This document shows, one piece after another, positions 8,257 through 16,360 of a stretch of 64,000 bases of DNA (position 1 is its first letter; each line of letters starts with the position of its first letter). Both the position numbers and the translations under genes were made by a program. This DNA comes from Streptomyces sp. NBC_00704 (GTDB taxonomy: Bacteria; Actinomycetota; Actinomycetes; Streptomycetales; Streptomycetaceae), in assembly GCF_036226605.1 (NCBI RefSeq), contig NZ_CP109000.1:1856501-1920500 (forward strand), in the 5' to 3' direction. The notes under the pieces are model-generated. The model worked only from the letters and a program-made list of their open reading frames with translations. It made no database searches and had not been told where the DNA came from.

Positions 8257-8856
8257 TCAGCTCACCGGCCGCAGGCCCTCCGTCAGCAGCGACACGTACC
8301 GGCGGACGACCCGCACGTCCCCTCCGTCTCCTGTGCGGCCTCCCTCCCCCGCGGCCAGTTCCGACGCCGTCGCCACGCCGTGGGCGAGGCGCAGCACGTC
8401 GATCGGATCGATGTCCCGGCGCAGGGTGCCCTCGCGCTGCGCCGCCTCCACCAGCCGGGCCGCCGCCGCCCTCATCGGGGTGCCGCAGCCGGTGACCGCG
8501 GCCGCGCCGCCGTCCGCGACGGCGGAGCCCAGCAACGCCCGCATGCCGCGGACCTGGATCGTGCCGACGCACAGCTCCTCCAGCCATGCCGTCAGCGCCT
8601 CGCCGGGCGGCAGTTCCCGGCCGAGTGCGCCGGCCCGCGCCGCGAGCGCCTCGATCCGGTCGAGGTAGGCCGCCTCCAGCAGCGCCTGCCGGGTCGGGAA
8701 GTGGCGGTACAGCGTGCCGGAGCCGACCCCGGCCCGCCTGGCGATGTCGTCGAGGGACGCGCCCTCCCCGTGCTCGGCGAAGGCTCGCGCCGCCGTCTCC
8801 AGCAGGCGCGCGTAGTTGCGGCGGGCGTCCGCGCGCATGGGTCTGACCTGCGTCAT
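8257..8856 (-). CDS. TetR-family regulator
   Basis: This 199-residue regulator has the TetR helix-turn-helix ASLDDIARRAGVGSGTLYRHF at about residues 32-52 and a divergent ligand-binding C-terminus. The ATG at 8856 is preceded by GAGGAG at seven bases, so the longer frame to 9003 was not used. It sits downstream of acdS on the same strand but 216 bp away, so it is probably transcribed on its own. Its target gene is not evident. Confidence 0.85.
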   Translation of the reverse strand: MTQVRPMRADARRNYARLLETAARAFAEHGEGASLDDIARRAGVGSGTLYRHFPTRQALLEAAYLDRIEALAARAGALGRELPPGEALTAWLEELCVGTIQVRGMRALLGSAVADGGAAAVTGCGTPMRAAAARLVEAAQREGTLRRDIDPIDVLRLAHGVATASELAAGEGGRTGDGGDVRVVRRYVSLLTEGLRPVS

Positions 8857-9072
8857 CCAGTCACTCCTCGCGAACGGGTCCGCGCGCTCCGGTGGCCGCC
8901 GCCAGGCGGGCCGCCCCCGCTCACGCCTAGCCGGCAACCAGGGTCCACGGCCGGGGCGGCCGCGCTGTCCGCATGGTCCACCACCGCCCGCCCGGTGCGC
9001 CACATCCCACCGGAGCGGCGGAGACCGTAGCGGCGGAGGCCGGGGCGTCCCCGGTTTCCGTGCAGGCGGCTG

Positions 9073-10098
9073 TCAGAACAGGGCGCTGTACGCGTTCAGG
9101 GCGGGCTGGCCGCCCAGGTGCGCGTACAGCACGGTCGACCCGCGGTCGATCTCGCCCCGGGCGACCAGGTCGACGAGCCCCGCCATCGACTTCCCCTCGT
9201 AGACCGGGTCGGTGACCATGCCCTCGGTGCGCGCCGCGAGCCGCATCGCCTCCAGCGTCGCCGCGTCCGGGACCCCGTAGACGCCCGCGTGGTAGCGCTC
9301 GTCGAGTTCGACGTCGTCGGCGGTCAGCTCCCGGCGCACGCCGATCAGGCGGCCCGTGCCGTGCGCGATGCGGGCGATCTGCCCGCGGGTGCGGGCCGGT
9401 TCGGCCGAGGCGTCGATCCCGAGGACGCGGCGGGGACGGCCGCCCGCCTCCTCCAGCGTGGCGAACCCGGCGACCATCCCCGCCTGGGTCGAACCGGTCA
9501 CGGAGCAGACGATCACGGTGTCGAAGAACACGCCCGCCGCCCGTTCCTGCTCGGCGACCTCGTAGGCCCAGCCGGCGAACCCCAGTCCGCCCAGCGGATG
9601 GTCGGAGGCCCCGGCCGGGATCGCGTAGGGCTTGCCGCCCGACTCCTCGACCTCCCTGAGCGCCAGCTCCCAGCTCTCCTTGAAGCCGATCCCGAAGCCG
9701 GCCCGGACGAGCCGGACGTCGGCCCCGGCCAGCCGGCTGACGAGGATGTTGCCGACCTTGTCGTACACCGGGTCGGGCCACTCGACCCAGCTCTCCTGCA
9801 CCAGCACGCACTTGAGCCCGGCGCGGGCGGCGCAGGCGGCGACCTGGCGGGTGTGGTTGGACTGCACCCCGCCGATCGACACCAGGGTGTCGCAGCCCCG
9901 CGCGAGCGCGTCGGCGATCAGGTACTCCAGCTTGCGGGTCTTGTTCCCGCCGTACGCGATCCCGGAGTTGCAGTCCTCGCGCTTGGCCCACAGGGCGGCT
10001 CCGCCGAGGTGAGCGGTGAGCCGTTCCAGCGGGTGGATCGGCGAGGGGCCGAAGAGGAGGGGGTAGCGCTCGTGGGAGGAGAGGGACGTCACGGCCAT
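9073..10098 (-). CDS. acdS: 1-aminocyclopropane-1-carboxylate deaminase
   Basis: This 341-residue fold-type II PLP enzyme would cleave ACC to 2-oxobutyrate and ammonia and so could lower ethylene in host plants. The PLP lysine is K53 in [10 protein letters not shown], and SNHTRQVA follows at about 80-87. Residues E301 and L328 align with the Glu295/Leu322 pair said to separate true ACC deaminases from D-cysteine desulfhydrases. The ATG follows CAGGAG. It starts 15 bases after the gntR stop codon, forming a two-gene operon with its probable regulator. Confidence 0.88.
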   Translation of the reverse strand: MAVTSLSSHERYPLLFGPSPIHPLERLTAHLGGAALWAKREDCNSGIAYGGNKTRKLEYLIADALARGCDTLVSIGGVQSNHTRQVAACAARAGLKCVLVQESWVEWPDPVYDKVGNILVSRLAGADVRLVRAGFGIGFKESWELALREVEESGGKPYAIPAGASDHPLGGLGFAGWAYEVAEQERAAGVFFDTVIVCSVTGSTQAGMVAGFATLEEAGGRPRRVLGIDASAEPARTRGQIARIAHGTGRLIGVRRELTADDVELDERYHAGVYGVPDAATLEAMRLAARTEGMVTDPVYEGKSMAGLVDLVARGEIDRGSTVLYAHLGGQPALNAYSALF

Positions 10099-10112
10099 GG
10101 AGTCTCCTGAAC

Positions 10113-11003
10113 TCAGTCGGTGTCGGCGGTCCCTGCCGGATCCCGCCCGTCCCGCACGCGTCGCGGGTCTCGTACGCCCTGCGGGTCCCGCATCCGGTGC
10201 GGGTCCTGTCCGTCCGGCGAGTGCTGTCCGCCCGGCGGCTCCTGAGCACCCGTCAGGTCGACCTTGTCGGCCTTGTCGGCCGTGTCGGCCGTGTCGGCGT
10301 CGTCGGCCGTGTCGGCGTCGTCGGCCGTGTCGCCCGTGTCGCCCGTGTCGCCCGTGTCGGCGTCGTCGGCCGTGTCGGCCGTGTCGGCCAGGGTGCGCCA
10401 GATCTGCGCGGTGACCCGGACCGCCTCGTCCACGTCGCCGGCCGCGCAGGCCTCGATCAGCCGTCCGTGCAGCCCGGCCGAGCGGCAGGCGCCGCCCTCG
10501 CCGAAGCGGCGCCGCTCCAGGCGGCGGATGAGCGGGGTGTAGCGGGCCACGGTGGCGGCGGCCGCGCGGTTGCCCGCGGCGCGGACCAGGACGTCGTGCA
10601 GTTCGTCGTCGGCGCGCAGGGCGGCGTCCACGTCGCCCGCGGCCACCGCTGCGGCGAACCGCTCGTTGGCGGCGCGCATCCCCTCGACGTCCGCCGCGAA
10701 CAGCCTGGGCACCGCCACCCTGGCGACCAGCTCGTGCATCGCGCCGACCACCGCCGCCGCGTCGCGCACCTCGGCCCCCACCACCGGGGTCACCCGCGTG
10801 TAGCTCTGCGGCTTGCTCTCCAGCAGCCCCTCGTCGACCAGCCTGGCGAACGCCTCGCGCACCGGGGCCCGGGACAGCCCCAGCCGTTCCGCGAGGTCCA
10901 CGTCGCGCACCACCGCGCCCGCGGCGATGGCCCCGGACACGATGGCGTCGCGGATCGACGCGTAGGCGCGGTCCCTGAGCAGAGTGCGCGGCACGGCTTC
11001 CAT
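10113..11003 (-). CDS. GntR/FadR-type regulator with repetitive acidic tail
   Basis: This 296-residue protein has an N-terminal winged helix ([19 protein letters not shown], about 38-56) and an FCD effector domain with likely metal ligands in DDELH (132-136) and GLHGRL (177-182). The FCD domain ends near 205. A tail of about 90 residues follows: a TAD/DAD/TGD repeat (207-247), then a Gln/Arg/Asp/Pro-rich segment. Most relatives end near 210-240 residues, so the tail is unusual. It is co-transcribed with acdS and likely controls it. Its promoter is leaderless, with the operator over the -10. Confidence 0.85.
   Translation of the reverse strand: MEAVPRTLLRDRAYASIRDAIVSGAIAAGAVVRDVDLAERLGLSRAPVREAFARLVDEGLLESKPQSYTRVTPVVGAEVRDAAAVVGAMHELVARVAVPRLFAADVEGMRAANERFAAAVAAGDVDAALRADDELHDVLVRAAGNRAAAATVARYTPLIRRLERRRFGEGGACRSAGLHGRLIEACAAGDVDEAVRVTAQIWRTLADTADTADDADTGDTGDTGDTADDADTADDADTADTADKADKVDLTGAQEPPGGQHSPDGQDPHRMRDPQGVRDPRRVRDGRDPAGTADTD
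10262..10389. repeat. in-frame GTGTCGGCC-type repeats inside gntR
   Basis: About fourteen 9-bp units of the form GTGTCGGCC, GTCGTCGGC or GTGTCGCCC encode the Ala-Asp-Thr/Asp tail of the regulator. The period keeps the frame, so copy number can vary without breaking the protein. Confidence 0.9.
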
Positions 11004-11004
11004 G

Positions 11005-11040
11005 AACTGAAATGTTAGATATCAGTTGGCCGGAGAACAA
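11005..11040 (-). promoter_or_regulatory. gntR-acdS promoter with operator
   Basis: On the minus strand TTGTTC (11035-11040) and TAACAT (11012-11017) are 17 bp apart, and the start codon lies eight bases beyond the -10, so the mRNA should be leaderless. The inverted repeat AACTGA-N11-TCAGTT (11005-11027) covers the -10 and suits autoregulation by the GntR protein. Confidence 0.65.
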
Positions 11041-11066
11041 GACGCGAGACGCGGCAGGAACGCCGG

Positions 11067-11107
11067 CGGCCTCCGCCGCCCCCGTGGTGCGGGGGCGGCG
11101 GAGGCCG
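11067..11107 (-). terminator. terminator of the TROVE gene
   Basis: Perfect 18-bp arms (11067-11084 and 11090-11107) with a 5-base loop lie just past the TROVE stop codon. Confidence 0.85.
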
Positions 11108-11140
11108 AGGGGCCGTGCCCGTGCCGTCGTGCGGGCACGG

Positions 11141-12742
11141 TCAGACGGCCGGCCTCGGGTCGGGCGCCCACGGCCACTTCGTGTCGTCGGCCGCCTCCAG
11201 CAGCGGAACCATGCGGAAGGCCGCGTCCGACAGGCCGCCGAAGGTGTGGCGGTTCGCCGTGCCGGACGGGCCGTGCCCCGCACGGTGTCCGGCCAGGTTC
11301 CAGGTGTAGACCGGCACGTGCGCCGGGACCTGCTCGGTCGGGCCGCCGTGGCGGCTCGGGGCGAACTGCTCGTCGGTGACGATCAGCACCCGGTCGTGGC
11401 CGCGGTAGTGCCGGCGCACGGCCCCGGTGGTGTCGGTACCGCCCAGGTCGCCGAAACGCTCCAGAATCCTCAGCACGGACTCCCCCTCACGGAACTTGAT
11501 CGCGTTGCTTGTGGAACCGAACTCGACGAGGTCCGCGTCCGCCGCCCGCAGGGCGAGCGCCGTCCCGAAGATCGCCGCGGCGTCGGCGCGGCTGAGGTCG
11601 GACCGGTCCGACAGCCGCGCGTAGAACATCGAGCCCGAGCGGTCGACGAGCACCAGCGTGCGCCCCGGCAGGGCGGGCACGTTGGCCAGCGAGTGGCCGA
11701 GCGCCTGCTCCAGCGGGTAGGCCCAGCGCAGCGAGGGCGCGTGCCGGTACGCGGCGAGGTAGCGGAACGGGAACTGCCGCGAGCGCGCGACCTCCGCCGG
11801 GTCGCTGATCCGCGCCGCCACGCGTGCGGCGACCTCGTCGCCGACGCCCGCCTCGTCGAAGTTGCGCAGGTTGCGCACCAGCGCCATGGCGCCCATGGAC
11901 GGGACGACCGCCTCCCAGGCGGCCCTGTCCATCGGCCCCTGGAGCCAGCCCGCCAGCGCCTCCCAGGTCATGCCCGCCTCGGCCAGCCGCCGTGCGCCGT
12001 CCGCTGCGGTGACGACCGCGCGCCGCTCGGCGGGCGGCACGGCCATCAGTTCGCGGTGCGCCACGAGGGCGGGCAGCGACCGGGGCGGCTCGGCCGTCTC
12101 CGGGTGGTGCCGGCGGTCGAGGGCGTACCGGAACAGGTCGCCCTGCCACGGCTTGGCGGGATCCGGCGAGGCGTGCACCAGGTTGAGGACGTCGCCGAAG
12201 CGGTAGCCCTTGGCGGCGGTGTCGTACTTCAGCAGCGACCGGGGGCTGTAGAGGCGGCGCACCGCGTCGGCGACGCCCCGCTTGACGGGCTTGGGAAGGG
12301 TGCGTCCGTACGTCGCCGTCCAGTAGGCGAGCAGTTCGCCGGGCTCGTCGGGCCGCTGGAGGACGCTGTCCACGACCTGCCGGTTCGCGGGGCCGTCGGC
12401 GGCCCCTGCCGCCAGACGCGCGTGGACGTATTCGGCGGCGCCGACGATCGCGGCCGTGCGGAGGTTTCCCTCGCCGCGCATCCAGCCCAGCAGGCCGGCC
12501 GTCCAGGCCGGGTCGCCGACGGCGAGTTCGCGCACCAGGGCGGTGAAGCGGTCGTCGCGGGCGGCGCCGGTCTCGTAGAAGGTCTGCTGGGAGACGAAGT
12601 TCGCCACCGCCAGCAGGAAGAGCTCGGAGCGGGCGTCCCGCTCGTGTCCGCGGGCGCCCTGGTGGGTGCGCAGCACCCGGCCCGTGGTCGTCACGGGCGA
12701 GACGGGCCGGGCGTTGCGCACACGGACGTTGAAACGCGCCAT
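11141..12742 (-). CDS. rsr: TROVE-domain Ro60 ortholog (Rsr)
   Basis: This 533-residue protein matches Ro60/Rsr: an all-helical TROVE ring (about 25-350) that grips misfolded RNA ends and Y RNAs, then a von Willebrand A domain with MIDAS residues D367-x-S369-x-S371, T438 in GGTDTTG and D457 in VTDEQF. Bacterial Rsr works with Y RNA and polynucleotide phosphorylase in RNA degradation and stress recovery. The ATG at 12742 follows GGGGG about eight bases upstream. Three Y RNA genes precede it on the same strand, ending 79 bp upstream of the start codon. No RtcA/RtcB ligase genes adjoin it. Confidence 0.93.
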   Translation of the reverse strand: MARFNVRVRNARPVSPVTTTGRVLRTHQGARGHERDARSELFLLAVANFVSQQTFYETGAARDDRFTALVRELAVGDPAWTAGLLGWMRGEGNLRTAAIVGAAEYVHARLAAGAADGPANRQVVDSVLQRPDEPGELLAYWTATYGRTLPKPVKRGVADAVRRLYSPRSLLKYDTAAKGYRFGDVLNLVHASPDPAKPWQGDLFRYALDRRHHPETAEPPRSLPALVAHRELMAVPPAERRAVVTAADGARRLAEAGMTWEALAGWLQGPMDRAAWEAVVPSMGAMALVRNLRNFDEAGVGDEVAARVAARISDPAEVARSRQFPFRYLAAYRHAPSLRWAYPLEQALGHSLANVPALPGRTLVLVDRSGSMFYARLSDRSDLSRADAAAIFGTALALRAADADLVEFGSTSNAIKFREGESVLRILERFGDLGGTDTTGAVRRHYRGHDRVLIVTDEQFAPSRHGGPTEQVPAHVPVYTWNLAGHRAGHGPSGTANRHTFGGLSDAAFRMVPLLEAADDTKWPWAPDPRPAV

Positions 12743-12770
12743 GGTGAATTCCCCCGAATTCATGAGATGT

Positions 12771-12797
12771 CGAGTGCGTCGTTCGACGACTCGTTTT
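12771..12797 (+). terminator. hairpin followed by T-run (plus strand)
   Basis: CGAGT-g-CGTCG pairs with CGACG-ACTCG across a TT loop (12771-12793) and is followed on the plus strand by TTTTT. It looks like a plus-strand intrinsic terminator, but no plus-strand gene leads into it. On the minus strand it lies in the rsr leader. Confidence 0.5.
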
Positions 12798-12820
12798 TCG
12801 GGGAGGCGCAACAAAGGGAA

Positions 12821-12960
12821 GGTGCCCGAGATCAGGGGTCGGCGACGGACTTGTCAGATGCTCTGTCCGACTGAGCTACGCCGGCCCTGGGCCGACGACG
12901 GGACTCGAACCCGCGACCGTCCGATCCGATGAAGTAACCGTTGCCTGCGCACCGGGCACC
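12821..12960 (-). ncRNA. Y RNA 3, with permuted tRNA-like module
   Basis: This predicted RNA of about 140 nt is closed by GGTGCCCG (12953-12960) pairing with CGGGCACC (12821-12828). The 5-prime strand continues into the conserved GTGCGCAGGC...TTACTTC block, and the 3-prime strand is preceded by GATCT. Inside, in permuted order, come a T-arm (stem GCGGG/CCCGT, loop TTCGAGT; 12898-12914), the 3-prime acceptor strand CGTCGGC (12891-12897), a 5-base loop, the 5-prime acceptor strand GCCGGCG (12879-12885), TA, and a D-arm GCTC...GAGC (12860-12876). A CAGCAT hexamer lies about six bases upstream. Y RNAs that mimic tRNA are known beside bacterial Ro60 genes. Confidence 0.85.
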
Positions 12961-12974
12961 CACCTCATGCTGCG

Positions 12975-13046
12975 CCTCCCGAGATCAGTTCGGCGGCGGC
13001 GTGGGATTCTTTGGAGAGAAGTAGCCGCAGCCCGCGCACCGGAAGG
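12975..13046 (-). ncRNA. Y RNA 2, short, without tRNA-like module
   Basis: This predicted RNA of about 72 nt is closed by CCTTCCG (13040-13046) pairing with CGGGAGG (12975-12981), with one G-U pair. It has the same constant elements as its neighbours: GTGCGCGGGC...CTACTTC after the 5-prime arm and GATCT before the 3-prime arm. In place of the tRNA module it has a short GC helix (GCGGC/GCCGC) around an A/U-richer loop. It lies directly between Y RNA 1 and Y RNA 3. Confidence 0.7.
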
Positions 13047-13062
13047 TGCTGTGCAGTTGTGG

Positions 13063-13200
13063 TGTCCAGAGATCGAGGCCGGCGGAACCGACAAGGTGCT
13101 CTGCCCCTGAGCTACACCGGCGTGTCGTGCCGGTGGCGGGATTCGAACCCGCGGCCGCCCCATTATGAGTGGAAGTAGGTCCTGCCTTCGCACCTGGACA
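13063..13200 (-). ncRNA. Y RNA 1, with permuted tRNA-like module
   Basis: This predicted RNA of about 138 nt is closed by TGTCCAG (13194-13200) pairing with CTGGACA (13063-13069). The constant block GTGCGAAGGC...CTACTTC follows, resembling the conserved Ro-binding helix of animal Y RNAs. The module reads T-arm (GCGGG-TTCGAAT-CCCGC, 13136-13152), acceptor 3-prime strand CACCGGC (13129-13135), loop, acceptor 5-prime strand GCCGGTG (13115-13121), TA, D-arm GCTCAGGGGCAGAGC (13098-13112). All seven acceptor pairs are Watson-Crick. It is a circularly permuted tRNA shape with the Ro stem in the anticodon-arm position. Confidence 0.88.
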
Positions 13201-13206
13201 GGGATT

Positions 13207-13212
13207 ACTTTA
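13207..13212 (-). promoter_or_regulatory. -10 hexamer of Y RNA 1
   Basis: TAAAGT on the minus strand lies six bases before the predicted 5-prime end of Y RNA 1 (13200), matching the structure-based boundary. A clear -35 is not visible. Confidence 0.55.
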
Positions 13213-13260
13213 GGAGGGCGGCCGCGGACGGGGCGAGCGAATTAAATTACGGGCCGCCGC

Positions 13261-14718
13261 CTACCGCTTCTGCCGCTTCCAGGGGCCGGTGATCGCCAGC
13301 ATGATTCCCGGCGTCTGGATGTTGGCGTAGAGGGTGCGGCCGTCGGGCGAGAAGGTGACGCCGGTGAACTCGCTGTATTCGGGCTCGTCCGCGGTGCCGA
13401 TGTTGAGTTCGTTGCGGGCGATGGGGTAGGTGCGGCCGCTGTCGGTCGCGCCGAAGAGGTGCTGGACGCCCTCGCCGTCCTCGGCGATGACGAGGCCCCC
13501 GTAGGGGGAGACGGTGATGTTGTCGGGGCCGTCGAAGGCGCCGTCGGCCGACGGGTCGGGGTTCACCCCGAGCAGCACCTTCAGGGTCAGGGTGCGGCGC
13601 CGGGGGTCGTAGAACCAGACGGCGCCGTCGTGCTGGACGGGGCTCTCGTCACGGGCGTAGGAGGAGACGACGTAGGCGCCGCCGTCGGCCCACCACATGC
13701 CCTCCAGTTTGCGGGCGCGGGTGACCTGCCCGGCGGCGAACTGCTTGCGCACCGGTACCGACCTCGCGTCGCGGTCGGGGACGTCCACCCAGTCGACGCC
13801 GTACACGGTGCCGGTCTTCGTGGCGCGCGAGAGGTCGTCGACGAACCGTCCGGCGGAGTCGAAGCACTTGAAGGCCTGAAGGACGCCGGCGTCGTCGGCG
13901 AGGGTGCGCAGCCTGCCCCGGCCGTGGCGGAACCCGGTCGGCGGGGTCCACCGGTAGAGCAGGCCGTTGGGGCCCGAGGCGTCCTCGGTGAGGTACGCGT
14001 GGCCGTGCCCGGGGTCGATGACGACGGCCTCGTGGGCGTACCGGCCGAACGCCTTGACGGGCCTCGGGTCGCGGTTGGCGCGGCGGTCGGCGGGGTCGAC
14101 CTCGAAGATGTAGCCGTGGTCCTTGGTCATGCCGTTCTGGCCGGCCTTGTCCTCGGTCTCCTCGCCGGAGAGCCAGGTGCCCCACGGGGTGGCGCCGCCC
14201 GCGCAGTTGGTGGAGGTGCCGGCGATGCCGACCCATTCGGCGACATGGCCGCCGGGGCGCACCTCGACGACCGTGCAGCCGCCGGCCGCGGCCGGGTCGT
14301 AGACATGGCCGGCGGTGAGGGGCACGGGGTACTGCCAGTCGGCGCGCGGGCCCTTGATCTCGTGGTTGTTGACCAGCAGGGTCGCGCCGCGCGGGCCGCG
14401 GAAGGCGGCGGTGCCGTCGTGGTGGGACGGGGTGATCTCGCCGGACTCCAGCCTGGTGCGGCCGCTGTGGGTGACGACGCGGTACGTGAAGCCGGCGGGC
14501 AGCGCGAGGACGCCGGCCGGGTCGGGCAGCAGCGGGCCGTAGCCGGGCCCGTGGCGCCGGGCGGACGCCGGCTCGCGCGACGCGGCCGCGGTGTCCTCGG
14601 CGTCGGTGGCGGCGAGGGCGTTCGGCGCGCTGGCGAGGGCGCCGACGCTGCCCGCGAGCGCGATTCCGGCGCCGGTGACCGCGGATCGCCGGGTGAAGTC
14701 CCTGCGGGTGAGCGACAT
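13261..14718 (-). CDS. PhoX-type (DUF839) secreted phosphatase
   Basis: This 485-residue protein has a Tat signal (SLTRRDFTRRS, then a hydrophobic stretch ending near residue 36). The DUF839/PhoX signatures NNHEIKGP, AGTSTNCAGGATPWGTWLSGEE and GRYAHEAVVIDP supply the Ca/Fe ligands of this alkaline phosphatase family. It should be exported folded and act outside the membrane, releasing phosphate. The ATG at 14718 follows AGGAG at seven bases, better than the 46-codon longer frame. Confidence 0.9.
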   Translation of the reverse strand: MSLTRRDFTRRSAVTGAGIALAGSVGALASAPNALAATDAEDTAAASREPASARRHGPGYGPLLPDPAGVLALPAGFTYRVVTHSGRTRLESGEITPSHHDGTAAFRGPRGATLLVNNHEIKGPRADWQYPVPLTAGHVYDPAAAGGCTVVEVRPGGHVAEWVGIAGTSTNCAGGATPWGTWLSGEETEDKAGQNGMTKDHGYIFEVDPADRRANRDPRPVKAFGRYAHEAVVIDPGHGHAYLTEDASGPNGLLYRWTPPTGFRHGRGRLRTLADDAGVLQAFKCFDSAGRFVDDLSRATKTGTVYGVDWVDVPDRDARSVPVRKQFAAGQVTRARKLEGMWWADGGAYVVSSYARDESPVQHDGAVWFYDPRRRTLTLKVLLGVNPDPSADGAFDGPDNITVSPYGGLVIAEDGEGVQHLFGATDSGRTYPIARNELNIGTADEPEYSEFTGVTFSPDGRTLYANIQTPGIMLAITGPWKRQKR

Positions 14719-14822
14719 GGTGTCTCCTGAGACGGTGGAAGTGCCGTGGAGGTGGCGGACTCCGGTTTCGGCGACACCGTCCCGTCCATGCCTGAACGGG
14801 AGTTGAACGGGGGGCGGCCACG

Positions 14823-14870
14823 GGGGACCTGCTTCCGTGAATCCGTACGGATGCACGGAAGCAGGTCCCC
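14823..14870 (-). terminator. 48-bp near-perfect loopless palindrome
   Basis: Two 24-bp arms meet at 14846/14847 with no loop and only one mismatch (A14840/G14853). It lies between the stop of the conserved unknown (14933) and the PhoX gene, so it may terminate the former, although no T-run follows. The length and perfection exceed the other terminators here. Confidence 0.65.
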
Positions 14871-14932
14871 AAGAAAGTCCCCGAGAGGACGGCTCCCCGC
14901 GCGCCCGGGGAGGGCTGTCGCGCGGCGGGCGG

Positions 14933-16360
14933 TCAGCCGCCGCGCTGCGAGCGCGCCTTGAAGGCGGCCTTGCGGGCCTCCTTGGCGATGCGCTTGTCGG
15001 GGTGCAGGCGTCCCATCGCCTCCAGGACGTCCGCGGTGGCCGGGTGGTCGACGCGCCAGGCGGCCGCGAAGAAGCCGCCGTGCTGCTGGGCCAGGCCCTC
15101 GACGAGGGCCTGGAGCTCCTCGGAGTTGCCCTCGGCGGCGAGCTGGGCGGCCAGGGTGTCGACGGTGAGCCAGAAGACGAGGTCCTCGGAGGGGGCGGGC
15201 ACGTCGGTCGCGCCGAGTTCGCTCAGCCAGACCCGGGCGAGACCGCCGAGTTCGGGGTCGGCGAGCACCGCGCGCACGGCGGGCTCGGCCTGTCCGCCGA
15301 CGAGGGACAGCGCCTGCTGGCAACGCAGCCGGCGCAGCGGGGCCCCGGGGTCGGAGCCGCGGGCGGCGGCGAGCAGTTCCTGTGCGGCGGCGAGGGGGTC
15401 GCGGCGGGCGAGCCAGTGCTCGGTCTCGGCGAGCGCGGCGCGCGGGCCGTAGCCGGCGCCGGCGTCGAGGAGCGCGTCGGCGCCCTTGTCGGCGAGGTCG
15501 CCGACGGCCGGGGCGTCGAAGCCGGCCTCCTGAAGGCGGGCCCGCAGCCCGTACACGCCGAGCGGGGTGAGGCGGACCATGCCGTAGCGGGAGACGTCGG
15601 TGTCGTCGAGGGGGGCGGAGGGCTCCTCGTCGGCGTCGACCATCAGGTCCTCGTCGACGGGCCGGTAGGCGACGACGCCGAGGGGTTCCAGCAGCCGGAA
15701 CTGGTCGTCGAGGCGCATCATCGCGTCGGAGACCTGCTCCAGGACGTCGTTGGTGGGCTCGTCCATGTCACCGGGGATGATCATGGAGGCGGCGAGCGCG
15801 GGAAGCGGGACGGGGGCGTCGCCGGGGCCGTCCTCGCTGGCGGTGAGCAGGTAGAGGTTGCCGAGCACGCCGTCGAGGAACTCGGCCTCGGCCTCGGGGT
15901 TCCAGTCCAGCCGGGAGAAGTCGACCTGGCCGCCCTCGTCCATGGCCTCCATCAGGTCGTCGAGGTCGGGGACGGCGGCCTCGGCGAGGACGGTGTCCAG
16001 GGCGTCGAGCCAGACGGCGAGGACGTCGTGCGGGGCGCCGCCGGTCAGCAGGGCCAGCTCCTCGCCGGCCGCGACCGTGCCGGCCTCCTCGTCGACGATC
16101 TCCACGAGCCCGGCGTCCACGGCGACCCGCCAGGCCTCGCTCGCACAGGCGGCGGCGTCCTCGCCGGTCAGGCCGAGCGCCTCGGCGGCCGCAGCGAGTT
16201 GCTCCTCCACGAGGGAGCCCCCGGCGTCGACGCGGGTGCCGGGGCCGGCCCAGCGGGCGAGCAGGGCGGCCCGGGAGAGCAGGGGCGTGGACAGGGCGTC
16301 GCGCGCCAGCTCCGCTTCGGGGTGCAGCCGCACCGGCGGCAGGGGGGAGCTGTCTGACAT
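14933..16360 (-). CDS. conserved actinobacterial protein of unknown function
   Basis: I do not recognise a named family. The 475-residue protein is cytosolic, strongly acidic (many Asp/Glu in 100-260) and alanine/leucine-rich with helical periodicity. A central RYGMVRLTPLGVYGLRARL segment (about 275-295) looks like a small winged-helix or wHTH strand-helix unit, and the last 25 residues are Lys/Arg-rich. The ATG has AGGAGAA about ten bases upstream. It diverges from the secreted nuclease. Confidence 0.75.
   Translation of the reverse strand: MSDSSPLPPVRLHPEAELARDALSTPLLSRAALLARWAGPGTRVDAGGSLVEEQLAAAAEALGLTGEDAAACASEAWRVAVDAGLVEIVDEEAGTVAAGEELALLTGGAPHDVLAVWLDALDTVLAEAAVPDLDDLMEAMDEGGQVDFSRLDWNPEAEAEFLDGVLGNLYLLTASEDGPGDAPVPLPALAASMIIPGDMDEPTNDVLEQVSDAMMRLDDQFRLLEPLGVVAYRPVDEDLMVDADEEPSAPLDDTDVSRYGMVRLTPLGVYGLRARLQEAGFDAPAVGDLADKGADALLDAGAGYGPRAALAETEHWLARRDPLAAAQELLAAARGSDPGAPLRRLRCQQALSLVGGQAEPAVRAVLADPELGGLARVWLSELGATDVPAPSEDLVFWLTVDTLAAQLAAEGNSEELQALVEGLAQQHGGFFAAAWRVDHPATADVLEAMGRLHPDKRIAKEARKAAFKARSQRGG

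Noticed and set aside
12860..13152. Two canonical tRNA genes or tRNA pseudogenes
   Set aside because: The halves are in permuted order, there is no anticodon arm between D- and T-arms, and both sit inside stems shared with a third element lacking any tRNA part. Y RNA is the better explanation.
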